From Ophiocordyceps camponoti-saundersi (nom. inval.) (taxonomy: Eukaryota > Ascomycota > Sordariomycetes > Hypocreales > Ophiocordycipitaceae): a DNA stretch of 64,000 nt. Below, in pieces: positions 51,200 to 59,992 of the stretch; position 1 is the stretch's first letter; every line of letters starts with the position of its first letter. The stretch lies in the NCBI GenBank assembly GCA_003339415.1, contig PDHQ01000111.1, positions 41,682-105,681 of the forward strand, read 5' to 3'. The translations under genes were made by a program, and so were the position numbers. The notes beneath the pieces were generated by a model that worked only from the letters and a program-made list of their open reading frames with translations, did no database searches and was not told the DNA's origin.

Positions 51200-51655
51200 A
51201 TGAGGCTGGGTCGTTTTTATAACGATCATCTCTCATCACTCTAGGTGCTTTCGGATTTGGAAGAGCAATCCTGATAGTGGCGATTGTCAAAGTGCCGACA
51301 CATTAGAAGCTATGGTTGCTATTTCGACAAGTTGCAGATACACTTTAACTAGTGTCTGGTCAGCATTCAACAATTCGGACATCCTGGTACTCGGTGACAA
51401 CCTACCACAAGTTGATGTCGTTCACTCTTTTTCTCTTTTTCGACTTTGGTCCGAGACTCACAAGAACTTACTTCGATGTCGACTCGAGCTCCTGTCAGTC
51501 CCGGACCAGTCTCAGCAATTACTTGGCACACTTCATTTCACAATGCTTCACAAAGGTCAGAAAGAAAGTCTCTTGCAAGGAAATCAATTCAGCAAGCTGC
51601 AAGAGATAAAAACAACAAAAACGAAAAATATAAACAACAAAAACAAAAATGAGCG
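51190..51655 (+). other. 5' interior of non-autonomous element, no gene
   Basis: Shared with the RIPed relative at 62400-62900. It ends in an A-rich stretch (51603-51652, repeated aacaaaaac). Small frames here (51312-51878 and overlapping) have no domain and cross into the antisense gene. It is probably leader/packaging sequence. Confidence 0.5.
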
Positions 51656-51659
51656 CCGA

Positions 51660-52498
51660 CTATTTTTTGCGCGGGGGCCCGGCCTTGCGACGGTCGCCGT
51701 TGGCCTTGCGCGCAATATTGAGGTGCTGTCGATGTCAGTCAGATATCGGTCTGAACTTGTTCAGGGTTCAAATCATTGTCAACATACCTCGGCCTCCTGG
51801 TCGGACTCCAAAGGCCAATTGTCGGCCACGAAAACGGCAATCGCCTTGGCCGACTCCTCAGCCGCCGGGAGAGTCTAGCATTCCCAAGTCAGTCACAAAC
51901 TCGACAAACCACCACTATGAAGCAGGAAGACATACCGGATCGCAACGACACCCCGCCGCCGCACAGGCGTGACATGCGCGCGCTGTCCTGGAATGCTGAT
52001 ACTAGCAGGCATCCACTGACGGCGGCCATTGTGTCAGGCGCCCCACGCACTGGTAGCATGGGACCGGCCAGCGTGCATCACCACGCTCACACCCGCGCTT
52101 CGGTTTCGCGGGCGTATCGCCGTCGGACCCAAGCATATCGACGTGGCGGGCGCGCTTCGGCGTGCTCTTGGTCGTGGACGCGGGACGCGACGAAGTCTTC
52201 CTGCCCGACTTGGGAGGAGTGGAGGTGGCCCCAGAGGTGGCCGCAGCTATCACAGGTTGAAACATGTCAGCAGGCGGGTCGAGATCGACACGAACTTTGA
52301 ACGAAGTTGGTACTCACCCGCACGACTCTCAAGGACGCGACGAGCATTGGGAGGCAAGGCGAGCTCGTCTTCGTCGTCGTCGTCGTCGTCGTCGCCCTCG
52401 TCGCCAGAGGCGACGAGGTTCTCCTCGGCCATGGCGCGTTCAGAAGGCAAAACAGTCTTGCGCGCCGACGGACGGGGAGCAGAGCGCTGAACAGGCAT
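51660..52498 (-). CDS. Four-exon cargo gene, Cys-rich basic protein, one in-frame stop
   Basis: Exons on the minus strand are 52498-52318, 52246-51936, 51874-51788 and 51725-51660; introns are 52317-52247, 51935-51875 and 51787-51726 (71, 61 and 62 bp). Donors are GTGAGT, GTATGT and GTATGT; CTGAC branch sites and TAG/CAG acceptors are present. All junction phases agree, giving 215 codons including the final TAG. Codon 142 is TAG (52002-52004), so as read the product is 141 residues. The N-terminal third has a run of seven Asp in an acidic patch (about 33-45). The middle is Lys/Arg/Ser/Thr-rich (73-111). A Cys cluster follows: Cys113, CxxC 124-127, Cys141, then beyond the stop CxxC 152-155, Cys160 and Cys162. 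The C-terminus is basic (GPPRKK). Coding pattern continues past codon 142, so this is a recent nonsense change, a read-through site or a sequencing error. Likely nuclear and metal- or nucleic-acid-binding; family not recognised. Confidence 0.8.
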
Positions 52499-52506
52499 GA
52501 AGGCAA

Positions 52507-52567
52507 CTACGATTCGAAGTCAGCATGATGCACCATGAACTTCGATTCGAGTTCGGGCCAAGCTCAC
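52507..52567 (-). other. 5'-UTR intron of the cargo gene
   Basis: 61 bp with donor GTGAGC after AAG, a branch-like TGCTGACT (52518-52525 complement) and acceptor CGTAG, nine bases before the ATG at 52498. The same size and signals as the three coding introns support it. Confidence 0.7.
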
Positions 52568-52660
52568 CTTGATAGCTGTATGAAGACGATGGTGATGATG
52601 AAGACGGTCGGCACGAGGGAGGAAGGAAGAAGAAAGGAATGCGGAGCTCGGGCGCGGGGC

Positions 52661-52669
52661 AATTTATAG
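52661..52669 (-). promoter_or_regulatory. TATA box of the cargo gene
   Basis: CTATAAATT on the minus strand. It is followed on that strand by a CT-rich stretch (52646-52600) typical of fungal transcription starts, then the 5'-UTR intron. It makes the gene independent of the LTR promoter, which points the other way. Confidence 0.65.
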
Positions 52670-52706
52670 GTGGGGTTGCTGACTCACTGATTTGCCCCTC
52701 CATATA

Positions 52707-52804
52707 GGTACGTACCCTATCTCACGAACACGGTACGTACCTCTGTGGCAGTCTGGTACGTACCTACAGTCTATCACAATCGAGGTTAGCTACCGGTACG
52801 TACC
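52707..52804. promoter_or_regulatory. Four copies of palindrome GGTACGTACC
   Basis: Identical 10-bp palindromes at 52707-52716, 52732-52741, 52755-52764 and 52795-52804, 40-140 bp upstream of the cargo-gene TATA box (minus strand). Being self-complementary, they suit a homodimeric DNA-binding factor. Sequences between them are not repeated. The bound factor is unknown. Confidence 0.7.
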
Positions 52805-52999
52805 TCTCGGCCATAAAATGCCTCTCCCCCCCTCTCTGAAAAGTTTTTTTTTCTCTTCCTTTTTCTATTTATTTTTCGACGTTTTCGTTGTCTGTTTTTC
52901 ACGGACCGCCCACACGATTCCTTACTGGGTGTGTCCTTCTTTTGTTTTGCGCGTTCTGTCTTCAGCCCTCTGGTCTCTGGACCAGCAGAGAGAAGCTGC
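52805..52999. other. Pyrimidine-rich segment upstream of the cargo promoter
   Basis: Includes a T/C-rich run (52836-52880). Frames across it (for example 52692-53063 and 52786-53217) lack domains and overlap promoter and hairpins, so I do not call them genes. Confidence 0.4.
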
Positions 53000-53444
53000 C
53001 AGGGGATTACAGCTCCCCTGCCATACTCCCGGGGGCGCGACGAGAAGAACGCGCCCGTCATAGTGGCGTCAACCGCCCCGGGGGTATGGCAACAACAACC
53101 AACAGCGAAGACAAGGCTAGGGATACTAAGACCGAGGCCAAGCATCCTGCGGCATAGGAACGGATAGTGCTGCAGGAAGAAGACGACCCTCGCCGGCTGC
53201 GGGGGTCCACCGGTCAATGGGGGAGATTCCCCCTCGCAGGACCGGTGTTTACCGGGGGTCTCCGAGTGAGACGCCCCGGTAGTATCCCCGTAGCCGGCTC
53301 ACATCAACTTCAGGGGAGTTGACTGCCGGTCCCGTGGCTCCGCCAGCCAGAAGCCACCGAGCCACGGGATCGGCTAACCAGACTCGGACGTCCTGTACCG
53401 GCGTCGGGCTGCCTTTTCTCAGCGACGAAGCCCGGCGCCGGTAC
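53000..53444. other. GC-rich array of seven hairpins (structured RNA/DNA domain)
   Basis: Stems seen: 53000-53006/53014-53020 (7 bp); 53033-53039/53050-53056 (7 bp, GC-only); 53208-53215/53240-53247 (8 bp) enclosing 53219-53224/53228-53233 (6 bp); 53251-53262/53268-53280 (12 bp, one bulge); 53304-53309/53317-53322 (6 bp); 53325-53340/53359-53374 (16 bp, one G-U); 53395-53410/53429-53444 (16 bp, one G-U). This density is unlikely by chance. It could be a packaging or dimerisation domain, or the structured 5' end of a captured non-LTR element. I recognise no ribozyme core. Confidence 0.65.
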
Positions 53445-53732
53445 CACAACACCATACCCCTCATCCACCTTTCGACGACGTGACGGGGTGACGCGAAACA
53501 CAGTTCAACACGCGTCGCCTCGAGAAGCAACACTGGAATCGGCAAGAAAACAATCGGATATCGACACGATATCGACCCAAACTCATCAACAGATCAGCAA
53601 GGCAAAGGGCATCCACAAGACCCCAAACCACACAAGTCCTTGGAGGCAGAGAAACAATTCGATCTACGGCAGCCACCAAGGAACCTGATCACACCTCGAC
53701 CACCTGCACGTCAACCCACATGTTCCCAACCA
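53445..53732 (+). other. 3' interior of non-autonomous element
   Basis: Unstructured, moderately AT sequence with no gene, including several gatatcga-type short repeats at 53556-53575. Frames here are short and without domains. Confidence 0.4.
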
Positions 53733-53750
53733 GGAAAGAAAAGTTGCCAG
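53733..53750 (+). other. Polypurine tract and pre-LTR motif (non-autonomous element)
   Basis: A purine run (53733-53743) followed by ttgccag, then TGTTGGA of the LTR. This is the same layout and nearly the same bases as copia 6238-6264, supporting shared replication machinery. Confidence 0.65.
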
Positions 53751-54255
53751 TGTTGGAATACACATAGTGCTGGCTGCTTGGGAACATGACACGCGTCAAA
53801 CACGCGTGGCACGCGTCGCAGAGATCACCATCTCTGCATAAACAAAGCAGGAGGTCAGAGGCACGCATGAAGAGGAGTCGAACTCGAGATGATACCGATC
53901 CGAGACCAGTGCAATGTCAATGCAAAGCACGTCGTCAATGCGATGGGAATCGAGAGGAGGAGGGAGTGTAGCCTGGACGTGTATATAATGAGTTGTTGTT
54001 CCCGCACTTTTGTTTGAGAGGGCAGTTATGAACAGAGTTGTTAAGATCAATCATTCGTGACTCATTCTGCCGGAGCACTATGGACGGGAGACGTAACATT
54101 CCTTCAGCCATGTGATCCGGTGGAGATACCCGAACCCAGTTGTCTAGGTCGATGTGTGTACGCGGTTCCTTTGGTCGTGGCTGTCAAAACATCACGATGA
54201 GAGCGGAGCACGACACCAGCCTCCTTTTCGGCTTGGGAAGGATGCCCAACCGACA
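53751..54255 (+). repeat. 3' LTR of non-autonomous element
   Basis: 505 bp, read as identical to 50685-51189, and followed by the target duplication attat (54256-54260). Confidence 0.95.
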
Positions 54256-55349
54256 ATTATATAAGCCTTACCTGCTATAAAGATGCCGACTTTAACGCTT
54301 ATATCCTTAAATATCCCTATAGTAGTAGAGAGGATATATCCCGCTTCGACGCTTATATTTACTATATCGCTATCTTTTATTACTTTAGCGGTTTATACGC
54401 TTTCGGCTACCCCTAGGATTTATAATACGCCCGCGCTAATTTAGGCACTTTCGGCCACCCCTATAATTTAGAACGTAACTATATCGATTTAGGTACCTAA
54501 AGATAAGGCTATCTCTAATATTACCTACGTTATAACTATAGGAGCCTCTACTACCCTCTATTAGAAGGAAGCGTTCGAATTATTATTAGCTAAGTAGCGA
54601 AGTCTAATAGCGCGGTAGTTAGAGAAGAATAAGATATAGATAGAAGAATAACGGTCTATTACGAAAGATTAAAAAAAGTAATAGGAAGCTAATTATAAGA
54701 CTCTTCTTAAGTACTAACGAAAGGAATTTTAGCGAGTTATATAAGTAGAACAATTAATTACGCTTACTAAGAGAGCTATTAGATAGATAATAGCTATTAA
54801 AAATATAGAGAGAATTATCTTACTTATTCGTAATAAGCTAACCCGTATTCTAAATAAGTCTTCGATATAACTAAAGCGGCCTATTTCTACGGATATTAAA
54901 GAATATAATATATATCCGATAAAAGATACTATTAGAGCGGCGCTATAAGAGGTATTTTAATCTATAACGATAGACGATATTATCCGACTACTACTAAATA
55001 GAGCTATTAAGATAATACTACGCTAAGTTATTAAGGTAAACTTTAAGGATTTCGATTAACTTATATTATAACCTATATCGGACCCCCTTCTATAGCTATC
55101 TAACTAAGGGTTAATATCCGATATATTATCGCCGCGACCTAAGAGGCTTAGTATAGCCGATTAGTCTAATAAAAGATCGATTAAGAAAGCGAGGCTATCG
55201 AGCTAAGGAAATTAGGAGACTAGCTCGAATAAAATCGGGGGGATACCCCTAGGACTAGATAACGATAAGCTATTTACGGAGGATTATAGTAAAGAGGTTT
55301 AGGTAAAGAAGGTGGTCGTAGGCGACTATAATAAAGATACCCCCTACTT

Positions 55350-55546
55350 TATTAGATAGGTATTAGAGGATAAGGTATTAGAGGATAAGGAATAGGAGGA
55401 AAAAGGGAAGAACTTAGGGGAATTATTATTATTATTAGACTTACTATTAGACTAATATAAAAGGGATTATAACTACTAATACCCTAACGTATAACCCTAT
55501 ACGATCTAATCTAATCCTATAATTTGAGACCGATTAAGGAATTTTA
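55350..55546 (+). repeat. 3' LTR of gypsy copy B
   Basis: 197 bp, the same length as and nearly identical to 42073-42269 apart from transitions. It is followed by the copia copy 4 continuation. Confidence 0.82.
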
Positions 55547-57492
55547 ACTATAAATAAAGTAATTTAAAATATTACGGAAGAATATCCTTAGTTAATTTAT
55601 ATTTACTAAGTATAAGAGGAACGGGGTTTAAGTAAGTAAGATATAAAATATAATCTTACCTACTAGGGTTATAATTTAAATAGAGCTAAGGAAAGTAATA
55701 GTTTAACTTTTACCGAATTTAATAGATACTTATTTAGCGGTAAACTTATTAAGGGATAGTAAAGGTATAAGAAGCTATAATACTTTAAACTAAGATTAAC
55801 CTAATATTAATATAGATACCGTATTAGTATTAATTAGAATATTTTAGAATATTATTTAGGAATAGTAGTTTATTAAAATAAAATAAGTAGCGGGAGCTAT
55901 AATAAGTATAGGCTTATAAAAGTTATCTCCTATTAGGAAATATATATATACTAACTAATATAATATTTTAGCTACTTAAGGTAATATTAATAGTAAGTTT
56001 TCTATTAATTCTATAATTTAAAGTATATAAAATACTTAAGTTAATTATATAAATAATAAAATATAATATAGAGTTTTAGTAAGTTTATAAGATAAGAGTA
56101 AATATTTATCTATTATCGCTATCCTCCTCTAATATTTTTTCTATCTTTTCGAAATTTATAAGATAAGCGTTAAAGTTAACTTTTATACTAGTAAAAGTAT
56201 AATAAGCTAGAAACGAATATCTAGATATTTTATATTCCTTTTCTATATATTTAGAGGACTAATATCTAATTTTACTATAAATAAAATACTTATAGTTTTA
56301 TAAGGTATTAGCTTTTAAATTACGAGTAAAGTTACTTCCGTTATTATTATAATATTAGTTCGAAGGCCGGTTAAAGGTTTTTTAATATCGGCGATTAAGG
56401 TAGAAAATATCGGGGCTTATAGCGTTAGGAGGAGGTAATAGTAAGTAAAAGCTTTAAATATATTACGAGCTATTAGATTAATAAGTTAGGGCTATTTCTA
56501 AAGAGGAACGGAGGTTAGATATAAGTATCTCCGTATTTTTCGTAAGTTTAAAAAATATAAATTTTAATTTAAGGACGCCTTAGTAAGCGTTAATAAGGGT
56601 TATTTATAAAAAGGCGTTACTAATATAATTAGAACTAAGAGTACGCTAATAGAGATTTAATTTATTAAAGAGTTTCTATAAAACTTCGTACGGTTTACTT
56701 TTAAGGTATAAAGTCTAAATTATTTAGTAAGTAGTAAATATCTAATCTATATAATAATAAGAGTAGTTATAATTTATATTAAAATACTTTTATATTTAAA
56801 AATATATATTATAGAAAGTAGAAGATTAGTTAATATAATTAAGATAATATTATCTCGCTTAGCTTAAGAGAATATATTAAAAAATCGTATAAAAATAAAA
56901 TAGGTAAATCTTTAATATAAAGTAGGTATTTTTAAAAATATAAACCTTATTATCTAAAAGGTTATAAAGTTTGCTTAAATATATAGTATTCTTATCTTAG
57001 ATTTTAGTAAATTAAGTAATTATTTCTAAATTAATATATATATTAGGAAATTTAATTAGGGGTAGTATAAAGAAAGTAGAAGCGTTTAGTATAAGTTTAT
57101 CTTAAAATCGAGGTATTTTCGATAAAAATCTTTATTATTATTAATAAAATTCTATATTAGTATCTAAATAAGGACCTTAGCTATTAATATTAAGTTTAGC
57201 TATACTTACTAATAGTTTTTTAATAGGTATATTTAATAAGGACTATATTCTTTAAGCGGTAGCTTAAGGGTCTTAGAATAGGTATATTATTAGTTACTAG
57301 GTAAGTTAAATTAGTAAGTTTTAAGATAATATATCTAATTATAATATCTAAGGGTTAGGGATAATTTAAATTTAAACGTTTCTAATATCTAAGCTAAGCC
57401 CTAGTTAGGCTACTATCTACTATTATAAGGTAAGTATAGTAGTAATTTAAGTTTCTATCTTAGTTTTTAATATTAATCTTATAAGGATTATA

Positions 57493-58086
57493 TATATATA
57501 TTATATTACTCTAGTAACCTATATAGGTATCTAAGTATATAATCGTTTAATAGAGAGGAAAAACCGGAGTACCCCGGGGAAAAACCCCTTACTTAATATA
57601 TTCGGCTAGCTTATAAGCTAATTATATCGTATTAGAGAGCTTAATTATTATAGAAAATATCTAAAGTTACGCTAGTCCTAAGCGAGAGGTATTTATATTT
57701 CTTATCGTATATCTTATCTAAGTTCTAAGTAATTCTAGTATATATATTAGTAGATACTATAGCGAAGATATATTACTTTATAATTATACTTTATTACTAG
57801 ATTATAGTTACTATTAAAAGGGACCTATTTTTTTAATAACTTACGTTATCTAACTATACCCTCGCGCCTTACCTTACTTAAGCCTCGGCCGGGTTACTAC
57901 TCCTACTAAGGGAGGAAAGGAGCCCGGCAGGGTTACTACTCCTGCCGGGGTTATGCTAGGGTCGGACCGTACCCCGGCTATATAGTTAGGGTAAAAAATA
58001 CCCGTGCCCTCCGCCGGATTCGAACCGACTGCCTCTTTTATAAGAGACTAATATCTCTAAACGCTTAACTACTACGCTAGGAGGGC
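57493..58086 (-). mobile_element. tRNA-derived SINE, copy 3 (594 bp)
   Basis: Minus strand; the head gccctcctagcg ends at 58086. The 13-bp target duplication tataaggattata is at 57480-57492 and 58087-58099. It is inserted in copia copy 4; the empty site is visible in copia copy 2 around 12790-12806. The B box complement is ggattcgaacc near 58017-58027. Confidence 0.9.
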
Positions 58087-58652
58087 TATAAGGATTATAA
58101 GTTTTAGTTTAAAAGAGGTTTTATTATATACTTAGGCTAGCTATATAAAAGGTTTATTTATATTTAGAAGTTTTTTAAGTTTTTTTAGGGCGGGTTTTTT
58201 AGATTTACTAATATAAATTCTTTATCTTATAAGAAAGCTTTAAGTAAGGTCTCTTATAAATACTTATCCTATTTCTTATATTTTTATTTTCTAGCTATTA
58301 AAATATTATTAGAAGAGGTTAAATAAAGCGAGATTAGAAAGTTACTTATTACTTTTAATAAATAAGATAAATCTCGCTATCGCTAGTTTAATTATTTTTA
58401 TATTCTTATAATCTCCTAGTATATTATTATCCTAGTAATCTAAGTTAAACTAATTCTAATATCGTTTTAAGATCTTAGTATATTTAAATATTTCTTAGGT
58501 TAGCTAATTATAATATTTAAAGAGTTCTATTCTATTTTTAGGAGGGGTGCTTATAGTTATAAGTAAATTTTTAAACTAGCTTTAGATAGATATTATAAAA
58601 TATTTAAGTTAGCTTTTTTAAGAGTTTTAGAGGGGGTCTTATATAGCCTTTT

Positions 58653-59250
58653 ACCCTCCTAGCGTAGTAGTTAAGCGTTTAGAGATATTAGTCTCCTATA
58701 AAAGAGGTAATCGGTTCGAATCCGGCGGAGGGCACGGGTATTTTTTACCCTAATTATATAGCCGGGGTACGGTCCGACCTTAGCATAACCCTAGTAGGAG
58801 TAGTAACCCTGCCGGGCTCCTTCCCTCCCTCGGTAGGAGTAGTAACCCGGCTAAGGCTTAGGTAAAGTAAGGCGCGGAGTAAGAGTATAGTTAGATAACG
58901 TAGGTTATTAGAGGAATAGGTCCCCTTTAATAGCGACTATAATCTAGTAATAAAATACGATTATAAAGTAATATATCTTTATTATAGTATCTGCTAATAT
59001 ACGTACCGGAACTACTTAGAACTTAGATAAGATATGCGATAAGAAGTATAAGTACCTCTCGCTTAGGACCGGCGTAACTTCGGATATTTTCTATAACGAT
59101 TAAGCTTTCCGATATAATATAATTAGCTTATAAGCTAGCCGAATATATTAAGTAAAGGGTTTTCCCCTAAGTACTCCGGTTTTTCCTCTCTATTAAATAA
59201 TTATATACTTAGATACCTATATAAGTTACTAGAGTAATATAATATATATA
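58653..59250 (+). mobile_element. tRNA-derived SINE, copy 4 (598 bp)
   Basis: The head begins accctcctagcgtag (first G lost to RIP). The 13-bp target duplication tatatagcctttt is at 58640-58652 and 59251-59263. The empty site is in copia copy 2 near 13345. The head carries A-box-like and B-box (ggttcgaatcc) motifs and the pairing 5' end/GGAGGGC typical of a tRNA acceptor stem; the tail is TA-rich. Confidence 0.9.
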
Positions 59251-59798
59251 TATATAGCCTTTTATTAACTTTTTAATCGATTATAGCTTACTTTTATATA
59301 GTTACTTTCGTAAAAGTTTATTATTAAGGTTAATTATTCTATCTTTACTAATTTATAATTAACTAAATTTTATTTATTAATTAGTATTAGTTAGCTTTTA
59401 TAATATATATACGGGAGTTAATAGCGATTATTAATATTAAAAGTATAATTTTTTAAATTTATAATATTTATCTATATTTTCTCTAAAACGAAGGGAATTC
59501 TTTATTTACTTATATATAAAATATCTTTATATATACTCTTTTCTTCTATACTCGATATTAGATTAAGTATAATCTAATCTCTTCCTAAAACTAATCTAAT
59601 ATTAACTAAGAGTTTATTAAAGCTCCTATCTAAAATACTATAATAAAAATATAATCGAAACTTACCTTACTTCTTTCTTATTACCTAAGTCCCTCTAATA
59701 CGTCTTACGTAATATACCCCTTTTCCCCCTATCCTAAGCATATATAGATCTTATTCTATACCCGTATAAATTTTAGTTATTCTTATATAAGTCTAATA

Positions 59799-59992
59799 GT
59801 TATAGTTATAATTATAATTATAGCTATAGCTATAGCTATAACTATAGTAATTATAGTTATCCCCGCGCCTTATATAGTTAAATTAGTTTTTTATATCTAA
59901 TTAAAGTAATCGAAACTTAAAACTAGGTAAGCGGTTAGTAAAGTAATAAATAATAGTATATTACCGTATAATAACTATTACGTGTTTATACT
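59799..59992. other. RIPed spacer with TATAGC hexamer repeat
   Basis: Begins with the copia copy 4 target duplication gttat, followed by a degenerate (tatagc)/(tatagt) repeat at about 59800-59860. It continues the sequence at 38365-38797. No gene is seen. Confidence 0.55.

Larger units (their letters stand above)
50685..54255 (+). mobile_element. Young non-autonomous LTR element with antisense cargo gene (3571 bp)
   Basis: 505-bp LTRs (50685-51189, 53751-54255) start TGTTGGAATA and end CCCAACCGACA. The target duplication is attat (50680-50684, 54256-54260). LTRs read as identical, and there is no RIP. The 2561-bp interior has no gag, protease, RT or integrase. LTR ends, the palindrome after the 5' LTR and the purine tract + TTGCCAG before the 3' LTR match the intact copia element, suggesting trans-mobilisation by copia enzymes. 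The interior holds an antisense spliced gene with promoter and a hairpin array. Class: LARD/TRIM-like with captured cargo. Confidence 0.93.
49380..55349 (+). pseudogene. Gypsy downstream ORF relic (copy B), split by the intact element
   Basis: About 2.4 kb when the insertion 50685-54260 is removed. The N-terminal part aligns with 22010-22568 and the C-terminal part with 37430-38166. Near 50440-50640 there are imperfect Ser/Pro/Thr-rich repeats (gctactactagcccgaa recurring). It lies after integrase, where some gypsy elements carry envelope or accessory ORFs. I see no transmembrane or other diagnostic motif, so function is unknown. Short frames such as 49761-49946 or 50388-50726 are chance frames. 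Confidence 0.55.
42073..55546 (+). mobile_element. Dead Ty3/gypsy element (copy B) hosting the intact element
   Basis: 197-bp LTRs at 42073-42269 and 55350-55546 start TGTTAG/TATTAG and end TTTTA (CA lost to RIP). It is inserted into copia copy 4 with a 4-5 bp duplication (acta at 42069-42072 and 55547-55550). Internally: leader, gag-pol (about 43230-48870), a pyrimidine-rich spacer and a large downstream ORF relic. It hosts the non-autonomous element 50685-54255. Compared with copy A it lacks about 125 bp after the RT box and about 170 bp after integrase. Confidence 0.87.
38798..59798 (-). mobile_element. RIP-destroyed copia copy 4, split by a gypsy element and two SINEs
   Basis: Left piece 38798-42073 and right piece 55552-59798 together restore one minus-strand copia element once the gypsy insertion and two ~600-bp SINEs are removed. 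The remaining length is then close to the 6297 bp of the intact copy. LTRs are 38798-39207 and 59385-59798. The target duplication gttat is at 38793-38797 and 59799-59803. Junctions can be checked against copia copy 2, which is uninterrupted at the same places (near 10865, 12795 and 13345). Confidence 0.92.

Noticed and set aside
52029..52528. Plus-strand frames over the cargo gene, one with poly-Val or poly-Ser
   Set aside because: They are shadows of the antisense gene; the homopolymers come from the Asp-codon run and no splice signals exist on the plus strand.
52692..53217. Frames over promoter and hairpin region on both strands
   Set aside because: No domain; they overlap palindromes and stem-loops, which better explain the sequence.
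53000..53444. Hammerhead or HDV-like ribozyme
   Set aside because: Strong stems are present, but I found no hammerhead core (CTGATGA with GAAA) and no convincing HDV double pseudoknot by eye; left as an unexplained structured domain.
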